64,000 nucleotides of DNA. Origin: Flavobacterium gilvum. Its GTDB lineage: Bacteria > Bacteroidota > Bacteroidia > Flavobacteriales > Flavobacteriaceae. The translations under genes were made by a program, and so were the position numbers. The notes below the pieces were generated by a model. The model was not told the origin of the DNA, did no database searches, and saw nothing but the letters and a program-made list of their open reading frames with translations. Positions 42,789-51,529 of the stretch are shown here, piece by piece (within the stretch, counting starts at the first letter, position 1; each line of letters starts with the position of its first letter). The stretch covers positions 1,178,001-1,242,000 of the forward strand of contig NZ_CP017479.1 in NCBI RefSeq assembly GCF_001761465.1, given 5' to 3'.

Positions 42789-44078
42789 ATGGTAGAAAAA
42801 TTAATATCATTTTCATTAAGAAACAGATTTATAGTCCTGCTCATTTCAGCCGGTCTATTTGCTTGGGGTGTTTATTCTGTGCAACAAAATCCCATAGATG
42901 CCATTCCTGATTTATCCGAAAATCAAGTAATTGTATTTACGGAGTGGATGGGAAGAAGTCCGCAGGTTATCGAGGCACAAGTAACCTATCCCTTGGTGTC
43001 CAATCTACAAGGAATACCAAAAGTCAAGAATATTCGTGGTGCTTCTATGTTTGGGATGAGCTTCGTATATATTGTTTTTGAGGACAATGTAGATATCTAT
43101 TGGGCAAGAACCCGGGTTTTGGAAAGACTCAATTATGCCCAGCGCCTTTTGCCTCAAAGTGTGGTTCCAACTCTTGGCCCAGATGGAACAGGTGTAGGTC
43201 ATGTTTTTTGGTACCATTTCAAGGCGAATGGTATGGACTTGGGAGAACAAAGAGCATTACAGGATTGGTACGTGAAATTTGCATTGCAAACTGTTCCGGG
43301 AGTTGCCGAAGTAGCTTCGTTTGGTGGTTTTGAGAAACAATACCAATTGGTTTTAGACCCTTTGAAAATGCAACATTACAAAGTCAGTATGATGGAAGTG
43401 ATGAACGCTGTAAAAGCCAATAATAATGATGTAGGCGGACGGAAATTCGAAATGAGTGATATGTCATACATAATAAGGGGATTGGGATATATAAAAAACA
43501 TAAAGGACGTCGAGGACATAGCCATTAAAAATTACAATTCTATTCCGGTTCGAATAAAAGATATTGGCTCCCTGCAAATGGGTGGCGATTTGCGTTTAGG
43601 AATTTTTGACGAAAACGGTTCTGGCGAAGTAGTTGGCGGTATTGTAGTGATGCGATACGGAGAAAATGCCGATAATGTCATTAAAGCTGTCAAAGCAAAA
43701 ATGAAAGAAGTGGAGAAAGGACTGCCGGAGGGTGTGACTTTTAAAACATCCTATGACCGAAGTGAATTGATTGAAAAAGCAATCGATTCTGTCAAAGGAA
43801 CGCTAATCGAAGAGATGATTGCAGTATCAATAGTGGTTTTACTATTTCTTTTTCATTGGCGAAGCGCATTGATAATACTCATCCAATTACCCATATCGGT
43901 TGCTATTGGCTTCATTTTACTTGAAGCATTTGGTATTTCATCAAACATTATGTCATTGACGGGAATTGCTTTGGCAATTGGAGTTGTCGTAGATGATGGT
44001 ATCGTAATGGTAGAGAATGCCTATAGAACAATTTCGGAAAAACAGGAAGAAATGGACAATAACCAACATCTTACTTAA
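42789..44078 (+). CDS. cusA: CusA-type RND efflux pump, N-terminal part (frame ends early)
   Basis: The ATG at 42789 opens a 429-residue frame equal to the first third of a heavy-metal RND pump: TM1 (FIVLLISAGLFAWGVYSV), the first porter subdomains, and TM2-4 (EEMIAVSIVVLLFLFHWRSA, IILIQLPISVAIGFILLEAF, GIALAIGVVVDDGIVMVENAYR), the last containing the proton-relay Asp. It stops at TAA (44076-44078) 19 residues after MVENAYR, in the loop before TM5. The rest of the pump continues in the +1 frame. A single extra T in CTTACTTAAAATG would explain the break. It may be a real frameshift, a sequencing error or a split protein. Confidence 0.85.
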   Translation: MVEKLISFSLRNRFIVLLISAGLFAWGVYSVQQNPIDAIPDLSENQVIVFTEWMGRSPQVIEAQVTYPLVSNLQGIPKVKNIRGASMFGMSFVYIVFEDNVDIYWARTRVLERLNYAQRLLPQSVVPTLGPDGTGVGHVFWYHFKANGMDLGEQRALQDWYVKFALQTVPGVAEVASFGGFEKQYQLVLDPLKMQHYKVSMMEVMNAVKANNNDVGGRKFEMSDMSYIIRGLGYIKNIKDVEDIAIKNYNSIPVRIKDIGSLQMGGDLRLGIFDENGSGEVVGGIVVMRYGENADNVIKAVKAKMKEVEKGLPEGVTFKTSYDRSELIEKAIDSVKGTLIEEMIAVSIVVLLFLFHWRSALIILIQLPISVAIGFILLEAFGISSNIMSLTGIALAIGVVVDDGIVMVENAYRTISEKQEEMDNNQHLT

Positions 44079-44079
44079 A

Positions 44080-46017
44080 ATGAAAGACAAACTCAAAAAT
44101 ATATTCAAAAAAGAAAACGACCCATTATCTTCAGAAGAGAAACGAAAGCTAATAGAAGCCTCTTCTAAATTAGTTGGCCCGGGTGTGTTCTATTCGACAA
44201 TAATCGTAATTGCATCTTTCTTGCCCGTATTTCTGCTAACGGGAATGGAAGGTAAATTATTTGGCCCATTGGCATGGACAAAATCGTTCATACTGATAGT
44301 TGATGCTTTTTTAGCCATTACACTTGCCCCAGTGCTGATTAGTCTTTTACTAAAAGGAAAACTTCGTCCAGAAAACAAAAATCCAATAAACAGGAAATTG
44401 GAAAGCATTTACACTCCTATTTTGACCCTTTGTTTAAAATGGAGAAAAACAGTTTTGGCGGTCAACATTGTGGCACTGTTAATAGGCATATTGATGTTTA
44501 CTCGTTTGGGGTCAGAATTTATGCCTCCGCTCGATGAAGGTTCTGTTCTTTTTATGCCTGTAACTCTGCCTGATGTTTCCAATTCCGAAGTGAAACGAAT
44601 TTTGCAGATTCAGGACAGATTGATAAAATCAATTCCCGAAGTGGCTCACGTTTTAGGGAAAGCAGGCAGAGCCAATACTGCAACCGATAACAGCCCCATA
44701 AGTATGATTGAAACTATTGTTTTGCTAAAGCCCAGTAACGAATGGAGAGAAGGCAAGACGAAAGCCGATATCATAAATGAAATCAATAATAAACTGCAAA
44801 TACCAGGAGTTACTAATGGTTTTACGCAACCTATTATTAACCGTATCAATATGCTTTCCACAGGCATTAGAACCGATGTAGGTATAAAAATCTACGGCGA
44901 AAGTTTAGATACGATTAATGCTTTATCACAAAAAATAAAAATGGCATTGGATGGAACATCGGGGGTTAAAGATTTGTATTCCGAACCCATTACAGGTGGA
45001 AAATACATTGATATCGAGCCTAAAAGAGAAGTTATAGGCAGATATGGACTTTCAATAGACGATATAAACGCTGTTGTGGAAGCTTCTATCGGTGGAATGA
45101 AACTCACCACAACTATTGAGGGAAGACAGCGTTTTTCGGTCAATGCGCGATATGCACAAGAATACCGAAACAGCATTGAAGCCTTGAAAAAACTGCAAGT
45201 ACAAACAATGGAATTTGGCCCCATACCATTAGAAACGGTTGCCGATGTAAAAATAAGTGATGGCCCGCCTATGATAAACAGCGAAAATGCGATGCTTCGA
45301 GGCAGTGTATTGTTTAATGTTCGGGATAGGGATTTAGGAAGTACGGTCAAAGAAGCACAAAGAAAATTGAATGAAATGATTACTAAAATGCCAAAAGGCT
45401 ATTATGTGGAATGGAGCGGGCAATGGGAAAATCAAATTAGAGCCAATAAAACTTTGGGTATAATTCTCCCGATTGTTGTCGTGATTATTTTCCTCATTTT
45501 ATATTTCACTTATCATTCTATGAAAGAGGCCTTGATTACTATGATAACGGTTCCGTTTGCATTGATTGGCGGAATTTTTATGGTCTATTTTTATGGAATT
45601 AATTTATCGGTTGCCGTGGCTGTCGGTTTTATTGCCTTGTTTGGTTTGGCTGTCGAAACGGCGATGCTGATTACCATTTATTTGAACGAAGCAATGAATA
45701 AAATGGTCGAAAAATACGGCAACAGCAACGAAACCTTGACTGAAGAAATAGTAAGAGAATATATTATTGACGGTTCCGCCAAGAGATTACGCCCAAAACT
45801 GATGACCGTTTCGGTTTCTTTGTTTGGTCTGATTCCCATTCTTTGGGCAACAGGAACAGGAGCTGATGTAATGCTTCCTATCACAGTTCCGCTCATAGGC
45901 GGGACAATTACTTCAACGATTTATGTATTATTGGTAACCCCTGTTGTTTTTGAAATGGTAAAACTTCACGAATTAAGAACAAAAGGAAAAATTAATCTTA
46001 TAGATGCAAAACATTAA
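44080..46017 (+). CDS. cusA: CusA-type RND efflux pump, C-terminal part
   Basis: This frame carries the rest of the pump (645 residues from the ATG at 44080). It starts one base after the upstream stop (TAAAATG), a spacing that allows translational restart. It holds TM5-6 (FYSTIIVIASFLPVFLLTG), the second porter region and TM7-12 through TSTIYVLLVTPVVFEMV. Three methionines at sites equivalent by eye to the CusA copper-binding triad are present: FMPVTLPD, PISMIETIV and NMLSTGIR. This favours Cu(I)/Ag(I). The upstream reading before the ATG is also open to 44017. The cusC-like gene overlaps its end by 14 bp. Confidence 0.88.
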   Translation: MKDKLKNIFKKENDPLSSEEKRKLIEASSKLVGPGVFYSTIIVIASFLPVFLLTGMEGKLFGPLAWTKSFILIVDAFLAITLAPVLISLLLKGKLRPENKNPINRKLESIYTPILTLCLKWRKTVLAVNIVALLIGILMFTRLGSEFMPPLDEGSVLFMPVTLPDVSNSEVKRILQIQDRLIKSIPEVAHVLGKAGRANTATDNSPISMIETIVLLKPSNEWREGKTKADIINEINNKLQIPGVTNGFTQPIINRINMLSTGIRTDVGIKIYGESLDTINALSQKIKMALDGTSGVKDLYSEPITGGKYIDIEPKREVIGRYGLSIDDINAVVEASIGGMKLTTTIEGRQRFSVNARYAQEYRNSIEALKKLQVQTMEFGPIPLETVADVKISDGPPMINSENAMLRGSVLFNVRDRDLGSTVKEAQRKLNEMITKMPKGYYVEWSGQWENQIRANKTLGIILPIVVVIIFLILYFTYHSMKEALITMITVPFALIGGIFMVYFYGINLSVAVAVGFIALFGLAVETAMLITIYLNEAMNKMVEKYGNSNETLTEEIVREYIIDGSAKRLRPKLMTVSVSLFGLIPILWATGTGADVMLPITVPLIGGTITSTIYVLLVTPVVFEMVKLHELRTKGKINLIDAKH

Positions 46018-47257
46018 ATTTCATATCGTCCTAAGTTGTTTGATTTTATGCGTTGCAATCAGCAAAGCCCAAACACTTACGTTGGATAATGTCTTGAGTA
46101 CAATCAATACAAATAATCCACAATTGAAAATGTATGATGCCGATATCCAAAGTATGGATGCTTCGGCCAAAGGAGCCAGAAGTTGGATGCCTCCACAAGT
46201 GGAAACGGGATTATTTATGACTCCCTATAATACCAAAATGTGGAAAGCAGATGAAATGAACCCCGGTATGGGAAGCTATATGTTGGGTGTAACCCAAATG
46301 ATTCCGAATGCTTCTAAATTAAATGCCAATGAAAATTTGATGAAAGCGATGTCATCGGTCGAAAATGAAAATAAAAATTTCACTCTGAACCAGTTAAACG
46401 CATTGGCAAAAACTTATTATTACGAATGGATTATCATTAGAAAAAAAATAAAAATAGCCCAAGACAATCTCCAGCTCCTTGATTATATGATTAAAAGCAT
46501 GGAAATACGTTATCAGTACAACATGGATAAATTGCCATCATATTATAAAGCCAAGTCGCAATATGCTACTTTGCAAAGTATGATTGTGATGTTGGAAAAT
46601 GATATTTCCCAGCGAAAATACATGCTCAATACTTTAATGTCGCGTGATAAAAATGTGGATTTTGACATTGATTCAAACTACGAGATTAAGGATTTCAATC
46701 TTTTTGAAACCGATTTGTCTTCTTATATCAACAATCGCAGTGACATCAAAGCCATTGACAAAACCAAGGAAATCAATAATTATAAAATTGAGGTGGAGAA
46801 AGTATCAACCAGACCGGAATTTGGCGTAAAGTACGACCATATGTTTGCTTTCGGGAATCAGCCACAGCAGTTTTCATTAATGGGAATGATGACAATTCCG
46901 ATGTCTTGGTCAACTAAAATGAATAAAGCGAATATCGAAAGTTATCGTCTAAAAAACGAAAGTTTGGATTGGCAAAAACAAATGATTGCCAACGAAGTAA
47001 ACGGAATGATAAAAGGCATGAATGCTGAATTTTTGAATCTGAAAAAACAATACCAAATTACCCAAGACAACATTATTCCTGCTTTAAAAAGAAATTATGA
47101 TACCGCGATTTTAGCTTGGCAAAACAACACCGGGGATTTATTCGTTGCATTAGAAGCTTGGGAAGCTATGAATATGACTCAAATCGATGCATTGGATAAA
47201 TTAAAATCAATTTTAACAACACAAGTAGAAATAGAAAAACAACTAGAAGTCAAATAA
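46004..47257 (+). CDS. cusC: TolC/CusC-family outer-membrane efflux channel
   Basis: The 417-residue protein has a signal peptide (HIVLSCLILCVAISKAQ) and the duplicated helical-barrel pattern of outer-membrane factors: LTLDNVLSTINTNNPQLKMY at the start and long heptad-rich helices (LNQLNALAKTYYYEWIIIRKKIKIAQDNLQLL; WQKQMIANEVNGMIKGM). There is no lipobox Cys, unlike E. coli CusC. It forms the exit duct for the RND pump. It starts inside the last codons of cusA and ends 2 bp before the first adaptor gene, so translation is coupled. Confidence 0.9.
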   Translation: MQNIKFHIVLSCLILCVAISKAQTLTLDNVLSTINTNNPQLKMYDADIQSMDASAKGARSWMPPQVETGLFMTPYNTKMWKADEMNPGMGSYMLGVTQMIPNASKLNANENLMKAMSSVENENKNFTLNQLNALAKTYYYEWIIIRKKIKIAQDNLQLLDYMIKSMEIRYQYNMDKLPSYYKAKSQYATLQSMIVMLENDISQRKYMLNTLMSRDKNVDFDIDSNYEIKDFNLFETDLSSYINNRSDIKAIDKTKEINNYKIEVEKVSTRPEFGVKYDHMFAFGNQPQQFSLMGMMTIPMSWSTKMNKANIESYRLKNESLDWQKQMIANEVNGMIKGMNAEFLNLKKQYQITQDNIIPALKRNYDTAILAWQNNTGDLFVALEAWEAMNMTQIDALDKLKSILTTQVEIEKQLEVK

Positions 47258-47259
47258 TT

Positions 47260-48507
47260 ATGAGTAAATACACGAAATATGGTTTAGTTGGGATTGCTAT
47301 TTTGATTGTTGGAATTGCAATCTATTTCCTTGCAACCAAATCAGGAAATCATTCTGAAATGGAACATCAAAATGAAGTTTACACTTGCTCGATGCATCCC
47401 GAAGTGATTAAAGACAAACCGGGCAGTTGTCCTATTTGCGGAATGGCTTTGGTAAAAAAAATAACCGAAGACCATTCTGACACAAATGATTCTATCGACG
47501 ACCTTCTGAAACCCACCGATAAGTTTGTCGTGGGAAATTATCAAACCACCACTGCGAAAGACACCATTATAAGAAGTAATATCAGTTTGCCTGGAATTGT
47601 CACTTACGATTCGAATTCTGCGGTAAATATCTCGGCAAGAATCAATGGTCGAATAGAGAAAATGTATGTCAATTATAAGTACCAAAGAGTAACGAAAGGA
47701 CAAAAAATATTTGAATTATACAGCCCGGAATTATTGACTGAACAGCAAAATTTTATTTATTTGATTTCCAATGACAGTCAAAATACATCGATTATCAATT
47801 CAGCAAAACAGAAATTATTGCTTTATGGAATGTCCAATAATCAGATAAGTGCATTGGCTTCCGCTAAAAAAGTAAATCCTGTAATTGCTGTTTATAGTCC
47901 TGCTAACGGAATCATTACCGGAACCGAAAAAATGACTAATCCTGATACTTCTTCGATGCAGAATGTAAGCAATACTACAGAAGCTTTGGATGTTAAAGAA
48001 GGAAGTTATATCAAGAAAGGAGAAGTTGTTTTTAAGTTGATGAATACCGATAAAGTTTGGGGTATTTTCAATGTTTTGCAAGGATATAGTAGCCTAATTA
48101 AAATCAATCAGTCCATTGACATCACTTCTGAATTGGAAGAAAAGAATACTATTTACGCAAAAATAAATTTTGTGGAAACGCAATTAAATCCAACTGACAA
48201 GACCAATAGAGTCCGGGTATATCTGAATAATGCAAATATAAAACTGCCCATAGGCACAAGATTGCAGGGAAGCGTGCAATTAAATTCCACAAAGGCAATT
48301 TGGTTGCATAAACAAGCTTTGGTTAGTTTAGGTAACAAAAAAGTTGTTTTTATAAAATTGGACAATGGTTTCAAAGCAAAAGCCATCCAAACAGGACTGG
48401 AAATAGATGATTTTGTTCAAATACTTGAAGGGCTTTCTGTGGGAGATACAATAGCCCAAAATGCACAATATCTAATCGACAGCGAAAGCTTTATTAAAAC
48501 CGAATAA
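47260..48507 (+). CDS. cusB: CusB-type RND periplasmic adaptor 1 with HMBD
   Basis: The 415-residue adaptor has an N-terminal membrane anchor (YGLVGIAILIVGIAIYFLA), then one heavy-metal-binding domain YTCSMHPEVIKDKPGSCPICGMAL (residues about 40-63), then the barrel-sandwich/lipoyl part (NISARINGRIEKMYVN...KGQKIFELYSPELL), a helical hairpin and beta-barrel domains. It links the pump to the outer-membrane channel and may hand metal to it. Its stop overlaps the upstream start region of adaptor 2 (TAATGATG). Two adaptor genes for one pump is unusual. Confidence 0.92.
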   Translation: MSKYTKYGLVGIAILIVGIAIYFLATKSGNHSEMEHQNEVYTCSMHPEVIKDKPGSCPICGMALVKKITEDHSDTNDSIDDLLKPTDKFVVGNYQTTTAKDTIIRSNISLPGIVTYDSNSAVNISARINGRIEKMYVNYKYQRVTKGQKIFELYSPELLTEQQNFIYLISNDSQNTSIINSAKQKLLLYGMSNNQISALASAKKVNPVIAVYSPANGIITGTEKMTNPDTSSMQNVSNTTEALDVKEGSYIKKGEVVFKLMNTDKVWGIFNVLQGYSSLIKINQSIDITSELEEKNTIYAKINFVETQLNPTDKTNRVRVYLNNANIKLPIGTRLQGSVQLNSTKAIWLHKQALVSLGNKKVVFIKLDNGFKAKAIQTGLEIDDFVQILEGLSVGDTIAQNAQYLIDSESFIKTE

Positions 48508-48563
48508 TGATGAAATACGAAGTATTCACCAATACAATTAAAATCAAAATGATGAGTAATACA

Positions 48564-49772
48564 ATGAAAAAAATCAGTTTACTATCATTACTCTTTACAA
48601 CAATGATAGCTTGTAATACTAAAAACAAAGAAGACCACAGCGGACACAAAACGACAGCTGAGGATGTTTTCTATACTTGTTCTATGGATCCGCAAGTGAA
48701 GGAAGACAAACCGGGGAAATGCCCTATTTGCCACATGAAGCTTACGCCAATAAAGCATGATAACTCCGAGGCCAACGAAATAAGTTTGAGTAAACAGCAA
48801 ATCCGACTAGGGAATATTACTACTCAAACCATTTCAAAAAGCCAAAGCAGTCTGGAGCAAAATTATACCGGAGTATTAGCCATTAATCAGGAAAAAGCCA
48901 ATACTGTTTCGGCAAGAGCAATGGGACGCATCGATAAGTTGTTTTTCAAAACCATTGGCGAGTATGTCAAAAAAAATGAACCGGTTTATTCTTTATATAG
49001 CGAAGATATAGCTATTGCAAAACAGGATTATTTAACAGCCTACAAACAATTGGCCATGCCGGGGGATTTTGGCAAAAATGCCCAAAATATGCTCAAATCG
49101 GCCAAACAAAAATTATTGTTTTTTGGATTAACCAATGCACAAATTGAAAGTATAAAGACCAAGGCTGAAGTTTCTCCCAATACTATTTTTCACAGTACGG
49201 CTAGTGGTTATATTTCTGAAATAATTGCAACAGAAGGCAGTTATGCGATGGAAGGTTCGGCAGTGATTAAATTGGCCGATTTAAGCAGTCTTTGGCTCGA
49301 AACCCAAGTAAATGTGTCCTATGCCAAAAATGTACATCCTGGACAAATCGCGAAAGTTGTTTTTCCTGATTTTCCTGATAAAATAATTAATGCAAAAGTT
49401 TCATTTATTAATCCCGAAATCAATCCCGACACCAGACTGCTTCTGGTTCGATTGGAAATTCCCAATCACGATTCCCAATTAAAACCCGGAATGCAAGCCG
49501 TAGTTAAATTGACCCAATCCAATGTAAAAGGATTGTTTATACCTGTAGATGCAGTGATTCGGGAAGAAAATGCCTCTTATATTTGGGTAGAAAAAAGACC
49601 CGGTGTGTTTGAAAATGTTATGGTAGAAACAGGAGCCGAAGTCGAGGGCATGATTGAAATTAAATCTGAAATAGACAGCTCCAAAAAAGTGGTTATCACA
49701 GGAGCCTATGCCATAAACAGCGAATATAAATTCCGTAAAGGTAGTGACCCTATGGAGGGGATGAAAATGTAA
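48564..49772 (+). CDS. cusB: CusB-type RND periplasmic adaptor 2 (lipoprotein) with HMBD
   Basis: From the ATG at 48564 the protein has 402 residues and a proper lipoprotein signal (MKKISLLSLLFTTMIAC). An in-frame ATG at 48507, overlapping the previous stop, would add 19 residues before the signal; translation may begin there, but the signal argues for the inner start. An HMBD (YTCSMDPQVKEDKPGKCPICHMKL) is followed by adaptor domains (ARAMGRIDKLFFKTIGEYVKKNEPVYSLYSE; LKPGMQAVVKLTQ). It differs clearly from adaptor 1, so it is not a recent tandem copy; a mixed adaptor hexamer or a second pump partner is possible. Confidence 0.9.
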   Translation: MKKISLLSLLFTTMIACNTKNKEDHSGHKTTAEDVFYTCSMDPQVKEDKPGKCPICHMKLTPIKHDNSEANEISLSKQQIRLGNITTQTISKSQSSLEQNYTGVLAINQEKANTVSARAMGRIDKLFFKTIGEYVKKNEPVYSLYSEDIAIAKQDYLTAYKQLAMPGDFGKNAQNMLKSAKQKLLFFGLTNAQIESIKTKAEVSPNTIFHSTASGYISEIIATEGSYAMEGSAVIKLADLSSLWLETQVNVSYAKNVHPGQIAKVVFPDFPDKIINAKVSFINPEINPDTRLLLVRLEIPNHDSQLKPGMQAVVKLTQSNVKGLFIPVDAVIREENASYIWVEKRPGVFENVMVETGAEVEGMIEIKSEIDSSKKVVITGAYAINSEYKFRKGSDPMEGMKM

Positions 49773-49833
49773 TACATTTGCAATAATCAAGAAAAAAGAA
49801 ATATTTAAAAAAAATTATACTGTAGAAAAAAAA

Positions 49834-51078
49834 ATGAACAACCTCTCTCAAATAATTCAACAATACAAAACAGATAAAGAAAGTGTTCACAATACATGGT
49901 TTGTCGATAATGACCAGCGATTAAAAGCATTTCGCACTATCCGTCGTGGTGTTTTACAAGTCATTGATGATATTAAAAGTAAAACTTTCCCAAACGATTT
50001 CAAGGGCAGTAGCTTAGAATTTGTATTGAGTTGCATCGCTGAACAAAAACAAATATTTGTTGGTGTGGCGCATCCTTTTTATTGGAAACCCAAATTACGA
50101 ATTCCAGATATTTACGAAAACCAAAACAACAAAATCGCTTTTGGCCAATTTCTCGAAAACTGTATTAATGCCAAAACCGAAGAACAGGTCGTAAAGGAAA
50201 TTGTAAGATTGGATAATTTAAAAATAAAGGGGTTGGGCCCTGCTGTAGCCAGTATTTTATATTTCTTGCATCCAACTTGGTTTCCGCCATTTAATACAGC
50301 TATTCTCAATGGATTTAACTTTTTATTCAAAGACAAAAAGAAATTAGGCAGTTGGTCAGAATACTTAAAAATTAGAGAAACCTTAATTGAAATCAACAGT
50401 AAACATAAATCAGAATTATCTAACGATTTAGGAGCAATAGCAGGATTATGTTTTGAAATCGGAACGCAAAAAATGCTTATCGGTAATGATGAATATTTGA
50501 GTGAAGAAGAACGTAATAAGTTTGAAAAAAATATCTTAAAACGCCAAAAAGAAATACAGGAGGAAAAGCAAGAAGAAAATCTTCACAATGAAATGCAATA
50601 CCATTTATTGAAAATTGGAGTTTCATTAGGTTTTGATGTAACCCCAGCGAGTAATGATAAAAGCAAATCATTCAATGGTCAAAGCTTCTCATTTATTTCC
50701 ATCAATAAGTTTCCTGAACTGCCTTGTGATAAAGATACCCAAAACACAATAAAACTTATTGATGTTCTTTGGTTTGAAAAAGGGACAAATAATATAATTG
50801 GAGCATTCGAAGTAGAGAAAAGCACGAGTATTTATTCGGGAATTCTCCGCCTATCCGATTTATATTTTAGTATTTCTGATGGCGATGAGGTTTTCTATAT
50901 CATCATTCCAGACAGCAGAGAGAAAGATGTAATCCAACAACTCAACAGACCAGCAATAAAAAATTCAAAAATGATTATTAAATACATATTGTTTTCCGAA
51001 TTGAGAGCCAATTGTGATGCCATTTGCAAATTTGGTTCTGACCATTCCATTATGGATAAAATTGCAAAATCAATTTAA
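49834..51078 (+). CDS. Putative HhH-containing PD-(D/E)XK nuclease
   Basis: I do not recognise the family of this 414-residue protein. The middle (about 128-170) reads LDNLKIKGLGPAVASILYFL then HPTWFPPFNTAILNGF, which looks like a helix-hairpin-helix DNA-binding or glycosylase-like motif. A charged coiled region follows (about 220-255). The C-terminal part has IDVLWFEKGTNNIIGAFEVEKSTSIYSG split by about 15 residues between Asp and Glu-x-(x)-Lys, as in PD-(D/E)XK nuclease folds, then LRLSDLYFSI and YIIIPDSR. A restriction-like or DNA-repair nuclease is inferred. It follows the metal operon by 61 bp in the same direction. Confidence 0.6.
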   Translation: MNNLSQIIQQYKTDKESVHNTWFVDNDQRLKAFRTIRRGVLQVIDDIKSKTFPNDFKGSSLEFVLSCIAEQKQIFVGVAHPFYWKPKLRIPDIYENQNNKIAFGQFLENCINAKTEEQVVKEIVRLDNLKIKGLGPAVASILYFLHPTWFPPFNTAILNGFNFLFKDKKKLGSWSEYLKIRETLIEINSKHKSELSNDLGAIAGLCFEIGTQKMLIGNDEYLSEEERNKFEKNILKRQKEIQEEKQEENLHNEMQYHLLKIGVSLGFDVTPASNDKSKSFNGQSFSFISINKFPELPCDKDTQNTIKLIDVLWFEKGTNNIIGAFEVEKSTSIYSGILRLSDLYFSISDGDEVFYIIIPDSREKDVIQQLNRPAIKNSKMIIKYILFSELRANCDAICKFGSDHSIMDKIAKSI

Positions 51079-51124
51079 ATCCAAGTTAATCATTTACCAG
51101 ATTATATCCATTTCAAACAACATG

Positions 51125-51219
51125 GGCACCCGAGAGCTTTAGCTCGAACAGGCGAAGCAATCAAGCGGTCTCACTCCGCTCGTTCGCTTTGTTCCGTTCG
51201 GCTGTTCCAGTCGGTGCAC
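51125..51219. repeat. GC-rich nested inverted repeats after the nuclease gene
   Basis: Nested complementary words lie in order: GCACCCGA with TCGGTGC (outer), GAACAG with CTGTTC (middle), AGCGG with CCGCT around TCTCACT (inner), plus a side hairpin GAGCTTTAGCTC. GC content exceeds the surroundings. It may be a terminator-like structure, or a cruciform with a role in transfer or replication. Confidence 0.6.
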
Positions 51220-51254
51220 AAGAACCAATTTATATTCTAGGAATGTTCGTAATC

Positions 51255-51482
51255 TTATTCTTTGAAAATTTCTCTCAAGTCATAGCCTAATGCATAAATT
51301 AGTTCTGCAATGGTATTTACGGAGCAGTCTCTTATTTTACCTTTTTCGATATTTCCGATTCGTGTTGCCGAACATTTGTTTTTATATACTTTAATAGATA
51401 ATGCTGTTAGGCTTAACTTCTGTTTTTTCCGCTCGTTGTAAATGAATTTACCAATTGCTTCTTGAATGGTTTCTTTTGACAT
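51255..51482 (-). CDS. XRE-family HTH regulator
   Basis: The 75-residue protein is a compact Cro/CI-type domain: YNERKKQKLSLTALSIKVYK is the first helix pair, CSATRIGNIEKGKIRDCS the recognition helix region, and IAELIYALGYDLREIFKE the closing part. It lies just upstream of nothing on its strand except the nuclease region (convergent), and about 47 bp downstream of the DUF6371 gene, so it may belong to the replication module's transcript. Its target is unknown. Confidence 0.85.
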   Translation of the reverse strand: MSKETIQEAIGKFIYNERKKQKLSLTALSIKVYKNKCSATRIGNIEKGKIRDCSVNTIAELIYALGYDLREIFKE

Positions 51483-51529
51483 GACTAAATAAGTTGTGGG
51501 ATTAGATAATTAAAATTATATAATTTATA

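Noticed and set aside
44060..44085. Programmed ribosomal -1 frameshifting in cusA
   Set aside because: No X-XXY-YYZ slippery heptamer or downstream pseudoknot was seen, and the needed shift is +1, so a single-base insertion or re-initiation is simpler.
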